Assembly: GCA_905480085.1 (NCBI GenBank)
Contig: CAJQPD010000205.1
Span: 1-6,086, forward strand
DNA length: 6,086 nt
Reading direction: 5' to 3'
DNA from: an uncultured Acidimicrobiia bacterium
GTDB lineage: Bacteria > Actinomycetota > Acidimicrobiia > Spongiisociales > JAENVV01
Each line of letters begins with the position of its first letter. The stretch's first letter is position 1. The position numbers and the translations under genes are program-made. Below the pieces are notes generated by a model. The model was not told where the DNA came from. It worked only from the letters and a program-made list of their open reading frames with translations, and did not search any database. Shown in pieces: positions 1 to 5,243 of the stretch.

Positions 1-220
1 ACCCGCGTAATCCCGCCGGTAGGCTCATTGTCATCATTAGCTCGAATGGTCCGCCGATTCGCAGCTCGATATTGGCATCGGGGACCGGCCACCATCTCTG
101 AAGGGCTTCCTTTGACGTCCAGGCTTGCCAGACCTCCAGGGTGTCTGCCGACACGGTTGTTTCGACTTCCAGAGCCCGAAGCTCGGATCCTGATCCCGGG
201 ATGGTGGACGTGTCGATCAT
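1..220 (-). CDS. SRPBCC / AHSA1-type domain protein (N-terminal part, runs off the left edge)
   Basis: The minus strand is open from an ATG at 220 to the window edge, giving the first 73 residues. After a 16-residue leader it reads LEVETTVSADTLEVWQAWTS, then ALQRWWPVPDANIELRIGGPF. This is the opening of the SRPBCC/START fold of the AHSA1 family (COG3832): first beta strand, the vWxAwT helix, the W-W after the first helix, then the E-x-R-x-GG-x-F hairpin. Members bind hydrophobic ligands or act as small-molecule or co-chaperone-like domains; substrate cannot be told here. The ATG is the only usable start, because an in-frame TAG (the stop of the upstream gene) lies seven codons before it. The purine-rich GAAGG ends only one base before the ATG, which is unusually tight. 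It follows the reductase gene by 21 nt on the same strand, so co-transcription is likely. Family call is confident, function is not. Confidence 0.8.
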   Translation of the reverse strand, partial: MIDTSTIPGSGSELRALEVETTVSADTLEVWQAWTSKEALQRWWPVPDANIELRIGGPFELMMTMSLPAGLRG

Positions 221-241
221 GCCTTCAATATATAACCAGAT

Positions 242-1459
242 CTAGCCGGACGCCCTGGTTCGTCGGAGGATTGGGTCGGCAGCCGCCAGGACCCGGTCGG
301 CCGCTCCCAGGACCAGTCCGGCGGTACCGGGTGTCTCGGAGTCAACCAGGTTCCCCATCACTTTGAGCGTGATGTTGGCGATCGCCTGGGTGCCGACCGC
401 CAGTCGAAGACCCGGGTTGAGTATCCACGGATGACCGATGAGAAAAGAGAACCGGCGCCCTGTTCGAAGGAAGCTGTCGAAGCGTTCACCGATGAGCGCG
501 TCGTAACGTTCCGGTGCGGTAACCGGGTCGGCAACAAACAAGTCGGCGGCCAGCATGCCTGATTCGAGCCCGTAGTCGATGCCTTCGCCGTTCATCGGGT
601 TGATAAGCCCGGCGGCGTCACCGATGGCCACCCAACCCGGGCCGTGTCGGCGTTGGGTACTCATGGGGAGGCGCCAGGCGCGCGGCTTTTCGAGATAGGG
701 CCCGATCTCCCACTCCTCGCGGACCTGGTCGTAGTAGAGGTCGATGAGTGTGTTGAGGTTGAGACCCTTGAAACCTTTCATGGTGTTCAACGCGCCGACG
801 CCGATGTTGACCGTGCCGTCTCCGGCTGGAAACATCCACCCGTAGCCGGGAACCGAGTTGTCGTTGCCGTCCTTCATCGTCAGGCAGGCTTCGAGATGGC
901 GGTCGGTGTGGCGGGGAGATTCGACATAGCTGCGGATGGCCAGGCCAAACGGTTCGCTGGCCACCTTGGTAGCGCCAACCATTCGGGCCACCTGACCCGG
1001 TGCGCCCGTGGCGATGACAACCAGGCTCGCCGCCCAGCGGTCCTTGCCGGCATCCACACCGGTCACCCGGTCACCGTCGATGACCGGCAGGGCCTCGGTC
1101 TCCCAGATGATCTCAGCTCCGGCTTCGGCGGCGGCGTCAATCAAGGCAGCGTCGAGTCGACGCCGCGGCCAAACCGCCCCATGCGACGGGAATCGGGCGG
1201 TGGTGGGCCAGTCGAGTTCTCGTCTGGTCGAGTTGGCGATCATCCGGAGCCCGTCAATGTGATGGGCGTCAGTCATGTCGATCTTGAGTTCGTTGAGGGC
1301 GCCGACCGCTCGAGGGGTGAGACCATCCCCACAAACCTTGTCACGTCCGTAGGCGGCCTTGTCAAAGACCACTACCGAGGCGCCCAGACGGGCAGCCTGG
1401 ATCGCGGCGGCTGCACCGGCAGGTCCGGCCCCGATCACGGCGATGTCGACGGTCTTCAT
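242..1459 (-). CDS. menJ: FAD-dependent geranylgeranyl-reductase-family protein, MenJ-like (probable menaquinone side-chain reductase)
   Basis: Predicted flavoprotein of 405 residues that would saturate an isoprenoid double bond, most likely in the menaquinone tail, at the inner face of the membrane. Visible motifs: Rossmann GxGxxG (VIGAGPAG, residues 8-15) with the ribose-binding acid D34; the family signature around C43 (RDKVCGDGLTPRAV, 39-52); the substrate-channel motif PGYGWMFPAGDGTVNIGVG (204-222); and the second FAD motif with GD at 280-281 followed by NPMNGEGIDYGLESG (287-301). Length and these blocks match mycobacterial MenJ (Rv0561c) from memory; other family members reduce geranylgeranyl lipids or chlorophyll precursors, so the substrate is inferred. 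The usual ADGARS segment reads ATGAPG (150-155). Start: ATG at 1459 gives the normal short lead-in to the Rossmann strand, with only a weak GAG before it. A TTG at 1480 adds seven residues and overlaps the stop of a short upstream ORF, so it remains a real alternative. Confidence 0.85.
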   Translation of the reverse strand: MKTVDIAVIGAGPAGAAAAIQAARLGASVVVFDKAAYGRDKVCGDGLTPRAVGALNELKIDMTDAHHIDGLRMIANSTRRELDWPTTARFPSHGAVWPRRRLDAALIDAAAEAGAEIIWETEALPVIDGDRVTGVDAGKDRWAASLVVIATGAPGQVARMVGATKVASEPFGLAIRSYVESPRHTDRHLEACLTMKDGNDNSVPGYGWMFPAGDGTVNIGVGALNTMKGFKGLNLNTLIDLYYDQVREEWEIGPYLEKPRAWRLPMSTQRRHGPGWVAIGDAAGLINPMNGEGIDYGLESGMLAADLFVADPVTAPERYDALIGERFDSFLRTGRRFSFLIGHPWILNPGLRLAVGTQAIANITLKVMGNLVDSETPGTAGLVLGAADRVLAAADPILRRTRASG

Positions 1460-1476
1460 GGGCTCGATGTTATCGG

Positions 1477-1542
1477 TCAATGATGGGAACCCAACATCTG
1501 GTGACAGCTGCAGACACGCCTGGCGTTTGTGGAATCAACCAT
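1477..1542 (-). CDS. Candidate 21-codon leader ORF upstream of the reductase
   Basis: A short minus-strand frame starts at ATG 1542 and ends in TGA at 1477-1479. It has a good ribosome binding site, GGAG with a 5-nt spacer, better than either candidate start of the reductase behind it. The peptide contains RRVCSCHQML and ends GSHH. Its stop overlaps the alternative TTG start of the reductase (TTGA), the geometry of translational coupling. It is too short to judge by composition and could be chance; whether it is translated is unknown. Confidence 0.2.
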   Translation of the reverse strand: MVDSTNARRVCSCHQMLGSHH

Positions 1543-1623
1543 GGGTTCTCCGGAACGTCACGGCCTTCGACTTCAACAAGGAAGCCAGAAGTCGGCAAGG
1601 AAGATGAGGCGCCTACCACATGA

Positions 1624-1653
1624 GAGTGGCCCGGTCGTAGGACCGGGCCACTC
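1624..1653 (-). terminator. Strong hairpin, probable terminator of the TRAP operon
   Basis: A perfect inverted repeat, GAGTGGCCCGGTC, loop GTAG, GACCGGGCCACTC: 13 bp of mostly G-C pairs with a 4-nt loop. It starts 20 nt past the stop codon of the TRAP binding-protein gene, as expected for an intrinsic terminator. On the minus strand it is not followed by a clean T-run (the next bases read TCATGTGGTAGG). Actinobacterial terminators often lack a U-tract, but a role in mRNA 3'-end protection is equally compatible. Confidence 0.7.
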
Positions 1654-1673
1654 CGTCTGATTGGGTTGTTCGT

Positions 1674-2894
1674 CTACAGGGTGTTTGCGTGAAGCATTGA
1701 CGTCTCTGCCAGGGCATGCCATGCCTGCACCGAGCTGCGGAATTCGCGCCACGGAACCAGGATGTCATTGAACCGGCCGTCAGCTGCTGCGGTTTCGTCG
1801 AGCACCTTCTCGAAGTCGGTCTTGAACGCAGTCAGGACGTCGTCGGGGAACTGGCGGATCTCGGCCACTGACATGACTTCGGCCAGAGCCGCCGAGTTGA
1901 GTACGTCGTACTTGGCCATGGTGCCGATGTTGGCTGCCTTGGCAGCGTTGTCGATGGCTGCTTGATACTCTTCCGGCAGGGCGTTCCACGTGTCGAGCTT
2001 CATGACTATTTCCAGCGTCGAACCTGGCTCCCACCATCCCGGGTGATAGTTGTAGACCTTGGTGCCAAGCTGGCCAAGGCCCAGGATGAGGTCGTCGTAT
2101 GGTCCGACCCACTCGGCTGCATCGATGGCTCCGGTTTCGATGGAAGCAACGATTTCGCCGCCGGCCACGGTTACTTGTTCAGCGCCAAGGTTGTTGAACG
2201 TACGTCCGGCCAAGCCCGGAATCCTCATTTTGAGGCCCTGAAGGTCGGCGACCGAATTGATTTCCTTCGTGAACCATCCACCCATTTGCACGCCGGTGTT
2301 GCCGGCCGGGAACTGGATGAGTCCGAAATCCTCGGCGTAGAACGCCCGCAGCATGTCGAGACCGCCGCCTTCATACAGCCAGGCATTCTGCTGACGGGAG
2401 GTGAGGCCAAACGGTACGGCAGTCCCGAACTGCATGGCCGGGCTCAAGCCGACGTAGTAGTAGGAAGCCGTATGTCCGGATTCGGCCCCGCCGTTCTGTA
2501 CTGTCGGCAGGACTTCGAGACCACCGACGAGTTCGCCGGCCACCCGGGGGGTGACTTTGAACTTGCCGCCGGTCATTTTGAGCATTTCGTCGGCGAAGAT
2601 CTGGGCTCCGGCGCCGATCGTTCCGATCAGTGAACCCGGCCAACTGGTCGGCATTTGCCATTCGACTTCTGGCATGTCGGACTGTGACAGGATGGCTTCG
2701 GTGATGTCGGTGGTGTTGGCCGCCAGGGTCGTGCTGGCCGCTTCGTCGGTTGTGGTGCAGGCCGCCAGGATCGATCCTGCGGCGGCGAACCCAGCCACGC
2801 CGACCCCGTTCCTGATGAACTGGCGTCTACTGAAACCAGAACGCTCGCTGTCGTTGTCGGTCCGGGTCTCTTCGGGATACAGGTTGTCTTGCAT
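1674..2894 (-). CDS. dctP: TRAP transporter substrate-binding protein, TakP/DctP family, Tat-exported lipoprotein
   Basis: Extracytoplasmic receptor of the TRAP transporter, 406 residues. The leader carries a twin-arginine motif SRRQFIR (22-28), a short hydrophobic stretch and a lipobox LAAC with C46 as the lipidated residue, so the protein is probably exported folded by Tat and anchored to the outer face of the membrane. A Thr/Ala-rich linker (47-70) leads to the ligand-binding domain. Family-typical blocks are MPTSWPGS (81-88), SYYYVGLSPAMQF (144-156), AVPFGLTSRQQNAWLYEGGG (159-178), FPAGNTGVQMGGWF (195-208), LKMRIPGL with R224, EWVGPYDD (261-268) and WWEPGSTLE (287-295). In TakP-like proteins the Arg, the Glu-Trp pair and the later Glu form the carboxylate and Na+ site, and all are present (R224, E261, W262, E289). 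This points to pyruvate-like 2-oxo acids or lactate; the exact ligand is inferred. Last gene of the Q-M-P operon; the start is fixed by GGAGGAGG 7 nt upstream. Confidence 0.93.
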   Translation of the reverse strand: MQDNLYPEETRTDNDSERSGFSRRQFIRNGVGVAGFAAAGSILAACTTTDEAASTTLAANTTDITEAILSQSDMPEVEWQMPTSWPGSLIGTIGAGAQIFADEMLKMTGGKFKVTPRVAGELVGGLEVLPTVQNGGAESGHTASYYYVGLSPAMQFGTAVPFGLTSRQQNAWLYEGGGLDMLRAFYAEDFGLIQFPAGNTGVQMGGWFTKEINSVADLQGLKMRIPGLAGRTFNNLGAEQVTVAGGEIVASIETGAIDAAEWVGPYDDLILGLGQLGTKVYNYHPGWWEPGSTLEIVMKLDTWNALPEEYQAAIDNAAKAANIGTMAKYDVLNSAALAEVMSVAEIRQFPDDVLTAFKTDFEKVLDETAAADGRFNDILVPWREFRSSVQAWHALAETSMLHANTL

Positions 2895-3037
2895 CTCGCT
2901 ACCTCCTCCAGTAGTTGATCCTTTTTAGCAGTTTGTCCTCGTTGATGTCCTTGATTGTGAGGGTTGCAGATTGGCGGGTTGCCGGCCTAATGACCGCCCG
3001 CTTGTTGCCTGGACTGTGTCGCTCTCCTCCTGGCGTG
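2895..3037 (-). other. 143-bp intercistronic spacer between dctM and dctP
   Basis: The spacer holds the dctP ribosome binding site and a weak stem-loop at 2973-2998 (GGCGG pairing with CCGCC, one bulged G, with the palindrome GCCGGC inside). A second AGGAGGAG lies just past the dctM stop, but no usable start codon follows it at a normal distance. I see no convincing -35/-10 pair. The gap could allow separate dosing of the receptor through mRNA processing or an internal promoter; this is inference. Confidence 0.4.
2902..2909 (-). promoter_or_regulatory. Very strong ribosome binding site of dctP
   Basis: The sequence GGAGGAGG lies 7 nt before the ATG at 2894. It is the best Shine-Dalgarno match in the window and fixes the dctP start. 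It suggests the receptor is made in larger amounts than the permease subunits, which is the usual need in binding-protein-dependent uptake. Confidence 0.8.
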
Positions 3038-4444
3038 TCATCCGCCTGGTACGAAAAGGTTGAAGGATGTCTGGACGATTGCCGGGAAGACCGCCAGGAT
3101 CACCAGCGTCACTCCCTGAAGCACCATGAACGGAATGGCTCCCTTGTGGATGTCTGAGGTCTTGACCTCGGGCGGTGCCACGCTTTGTAGATAGAACAGC
3201 GAGAAGCCCACTGGCGGCGAGATGAAAGCCATGTTCAGGTTCACGGCCATGAGCACGGTGAACCAGATCTTCTCCTGGTTGGTGAACCCGAGTGTGTCCA
3301 TGGCCGGCAGGAAGATGGGGACGACGATGAACGTGATCTCGATGAACTCGAGGTTGATGCCGAGCAAGAAAACGGCAACCATCGCTACGACGACAAAGCC
3401 GGTTTTTCCCCCACCGATACTGGCCAGGAATCTGGCGGTGGCATCGGAACCCCCCAGCTGAAAGAACATGAGGGAGAAGAACGACGAGCAGAAGAGCAGC
3501 GTCATGACGAGGATGCTGATGTTGGCCGTCGACCGGGCAGCTTCTCGAAAGGCTTTGGGGGTGAGCCGCCATCGGGGTGAGATGTGGGTGGCGCCTGCCC
3601 GGATGAGGACCTTGTCGAACAGGTAGGCGAAGCCAGCCAGGATCAGGGCACCGAATACGCCAACCGCTCCCGATTCGGACGGCGTTGCGATGCCCTGGAA
3701 GATCGAGAACAGCACCCCGACGATCAACAGGATGATCGGCACGACCGAGAAGAGGACTTCGAGCGCCAGGACTTTGCCGGTCAGGGTTCGTTCCTCGATC
3801 GACATGGCCGGGCCGGTTCCGGGGCGTAGGTAGGAGACGCCGATCGCATAGGCGGCGTACAGGGCGCTGAGGATGAGCCCCGGTAGCAGGGCGCCGGCGA
3901 ACAACCCGAGGATGCCCACCCCCATCTGGGAAGCCAGCAAGATCAGCACCAGGCTGGGTGGGAGCAGTTGGGCGAGGGTTCCCGAAGCGGTAATGACTCC
4001 GGTGGCGAGCTTGTGGTCGTAGCCGAGACGGATCATGGTGGGGAGTGAGAGCAGACCCATGACGATGACGGTGGCGGCGACCACCCCGGTGGCGGCCGCC
4101 AGCAAGGTCCCGACCAGCACCACCGCCGCGGCGACTCCACCTTTGATGGGGCCGAGCAGCATGCCGATGGCGGTAAGTAGTCGCTCGGCCAGGCCCGATC
4201 GTTCAAGGATCGCTCCCATGAGCACGAAGAACGGCACGGCCAACAGTGTGGAATCGGACACCGCTCCAAACCATCGAGCCGGTAGCGCGTTGAGAGTGCC
4301 CGGATCGAATGTTCCGGTGATGGCGCCGAGGAAGGAAAAGAGCAGGGCAGTGGATGCAAATGAGAAGGCGACGTTGTATCCGATGAGGATCAGTCCCAGG
4401 AAGATGGCGAACATCGCCAGGGCTAGGGCGACTCCGAGGTCCAT
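3038..4444 (-). CDS. dctM: TRAP transporter large permease subunit DctM (12-14 TM)
   Basis: The membrane subunit that carries out Na+-coupled substrate transport; 468 residues, almost entirely hydrophobic segments separated by short loops. Family hallmarks: FFVLMGAILERSGLAERLL (72-90); the GGVAAAVVLVGTLLAAATG helix (102-120); the first discontinuous region ASGTLAQLLPPS (153-164), equivalent to the conserved GTLG-x-L-I/L-PPS motif; GIATPSESGAVGVFGAL (251-267); and the second discontinuous region with LGINLEFIEITFIVVPIFLP (361-380), then NMAFISPPVGFSLFYLQ (404-420). A polar loop near 285-303 joins the two halves. Length is within the normal range for this subunit. The ATG directly follows the TAA of dctQ with no base between, so translation is probably coupled; a GAGG lies about 9 nt upstream inside dctQ. 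Nothing in the protein looks broken. Confidence 0.94.
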   Translation of the reverse strand: MDLGVALALAMFAIFLGLILIGYNVAFSFASTALLFSFLGAITGTFDPGTLNALPARWFGAVSDSTLLAVPFFVLMGAILERSGLAERLLTAIGMLLGPIKGGVAAAVVLVGTLLAAATGVVAATVIVMGLLSLPTMIRLGYDHKLATGVITASGTLAQLLPPSLVLILLASQMGVGILGLFAGALLPGLILSALYAAYAIGVSYLRPGTGPAMSIEERTLTGKVLALEVLFSVVPIILLIVGVLFSIFQGIATPSESGAVGVFGALILAGFAYLFDKVLIRAGATHISPRWRLTPKAFREAARSTANISILVMTLLFCSSFFSLMFFQLGGSDATARFLASIGGGKTGFVVVAMVAVFLLGINLEFIEITFIVVPIFLPAMDTLGFTNQEKIWFTVLMAVNLNMAFISPPVGFSLFYLQSVAPPEVKTSDIHKGAIPFMVLQGVTLVILAVFPAIVQTSFNLFVPGG

Positions 4445-5161
4445 TTACTCGATCCTCACTGGTGCGATGTGAGCAGCTACTCCGGCGAGATCCTCGTGCC
4501 CCATCAAGACGAGGATTTGCTTGACGATTTCGGCGACGATCTGGGTTGCCATCAAGAAGAACCCGATGAGGATCATCAGTTTGATGGGTCCGCGGGGCAG
4601 TCCACCTGCGTCGGTCGACTGTTCCCAGATTTTCCAAAACTGCCAGGTCGACCACGATCCGTCGAAGGATCGGCCCATGCCGGCGAGTGACCAATTCCAC
4701 AGGGCCTTCATGGCGACGACCAGGAACGGCATGAATAGGAAGGTATGGACGATCAGATCGATAATTGCTTTGGTTTTGTTCGTGAAATTGGCCCACCAGA
4801 AATCGATGCGGGGGTTGACGCCTTCCCGGACCCCGTAGTTGAGGCCGATCAGGACCAGGGCACCGAACAGCATCCATTGCAGGTCAAAAACTTCGCCGAT
4901 GATGATGTCGCGTTGGATGAATCTCGCAATGTAACGGGTCACCACGCTGACTAAGCCCAACACGAACACGGCCCACACCAGAATCCAGGAGGCCTTCCCG
5001 GTGAGAGTCGTCACCGCTTCGATACCGATTCGGATTCGATAGAGCAGGCCGGCTATACCATCCGGGATTACCAGCGGCTGAGCCTTTTGTTGCCGGGTGA
5101 AAACCTCTAGCAACTCCTCAGCCGCTGATGTGATATCTGCTTTCGAGCCTTGATCGCTCAA
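4445..5161 (-). CDS. dctQ: TRAP transporter small permease subunit DctQ
   Basis: Small membrane subunit that packs against DctM and helps dock the binding protein; 238 residues from the chosen start. Four membrane segments can be seen: about 57-78 (ASWILVWAVFVLGLVSVVTR), 92-110 (FDLQWMLFGALVLIGLNYG), 131-152 and 192-215. The family region GVREGVNPRIDFWWANF (110-126) between segments 2 and 3 corresponds to the usual R-x-G-x-x-R-x-D motif. An unusually long cytoplasmic N-terminus of about 55 residues precedes segment 1. The frame has no ATG before residue 97, so the start must be non-ATG. TTG at 5161 is preferred because GGGAGAGG lies 4 nt upstream; a TTG at 5206 would add 15 Arg/Gly-rich residues and has no good ribosome binding site. 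First gene of the operon, divergent from the protease gene. Confidence 0.88.
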   Translation of the reverse strand: MSDQGSKADITSAAEELLEVFTRQQKAQPLVIPDGIAGLLYRIRIGIEAVTTLTGKASWILVWAVFVLGLVSVVTRYIARFIQRDIIIGEVFDLQWMLFGALVLIGLNYGVREGVNPRIDFWWANFTNKTKAIIDLIVHTFLFMPFLVVAMKALWNWSLAGMGRSFDGSWSTWQFWKIWEQSTDAGGLPRGPIKLMILIGFFLMATQIVAEIVKQILVLMGHEDLAGVAAHIAPVRIE

Positions 5162-5165
5162 TCGG

Positions 5166-5173
5166 CCTCTCCC
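5166..5173 (-). promoter_or_regulatory. Ribosome binding site deciding the TTG start of dctQ
   Basis: GGGAGAGG ends 4 nt before the TTG at 5161. No ATG or GTG lies in frame nearby, so this site is the main argument for the start, which yields an N-terminus MSDQGSKADITSAAEELL rather than the Arg/Gly-rich extension of the longer frame. Confidence 0.6.
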
Positions 5174-5197
5174 GGGTTGGCTGCGGCACCCTCGGCC

Positions 5198-5203
5198 ACC
5201 ATA
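5198..5203 (-). promoter_or_regulatory. Candidate -10 box of the dctQMP operon
   Basis: TATGGT on the minus strand fits TANNNT and would place transcription start near 5191, leaving an approximately 30-nt leader that still includes the dctQ ribosome binding site. No -35 box at 16-18 nt can be recognised, so this rests on one hexamer and its position. Confidence 0.3.
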
Positions 5204-5205
5204 CA

Positions 5206-5234
5206 AGAATTGATCCTTCGGGGCGTTGAATTCT
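5206..5234. promoter_or_regulatory. Candidate operator: AGAATT-N17-AATTCT inverted repeat between divergent genes
   Basis: Half-sites AGAATT (5206-5211) and AATTCT (5229-5234) are centred at 5220. The midpoint of the two candidate -10 boxes (5198-5203 minus, 5238-5243 plus) is also about 5220.5, so each half-site sits 2-3 nt upstream of a -10 box. That placement suits a dimeric regulator acting on both promoters. The half-sites are short and the inner bases match only partly. Confidence 0.3.
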
Positions 5235-5237
5235 GCG

Positions 5238-5243
5238 TACTAT
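5238..5243 (+). promoter_or_regulatory. Candidate -10 box of the protease gene (leaderless transcript)
   Basis: TACTAT matches TANNNT. A start about 7 nt downstream falls at 5250-5251, exactly where an in-frame GTG begins, as in actinobacterial leaderless mRNAs. It overlaps the upstream ATG at 5242, which has no suitable ribosome binding site. No clear -35 box. Confidence 0.4.

Noticed and set aside
28..366. Plus-strand 112-codon ORF at the left edge
   Set aside because: It lies opposite the SRPBCC gene start and the reductase C-terminus; the translation is Arg/Pro/Ser-rich and without a motif.
644..1483. Long plus-strand ORF (279 codons) opposite the reductase gene
   Set aside because: The minus-strand frame has clear FAD-family motifs; the antisense translation has no recognisable motif, and long antisense ORFs are expected in GC-rich coding DNA.
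1962..2633. Plus-strand 223-codon ORF opposite dctP
   Set aside because: Antisense shadow of a gene with strong family motifs; no ribosome binding site or domain seen.
2898..3040. Another open frame in the dctM-dctP gap ending in DINEDKLLKRINYWRR
   Set aside because: The ending looks protein-like, but the frame has no ATG, GTG or TTG in reach, and its last codons are the dctP ribosome binding site.
2925..3041. 38-codon ORF whose ATG overlaps the dctM stop as ATGA
   Set aside because: The overlap geometry is attractive, but the peptide is low-complexity (Ser, Gln, Arg, Thr) with no motif, and the ATG lacks a clear ribosome binding site.
2925..3572. Minus-strand 215-codon frame overlapping dctM in another frame
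   Set aside because: It is rich in Arg, His, Pro and Ser with no hydrophobic pattern, while the overlapping dctM frame is a textbook membrane permease.
4203..4877. Minus-strand 224-codon frame spanning the dctQ/dctM junction
   Set aside because: Arg/Pro/His-rich translation out of frame with two clearly identified permease genes.
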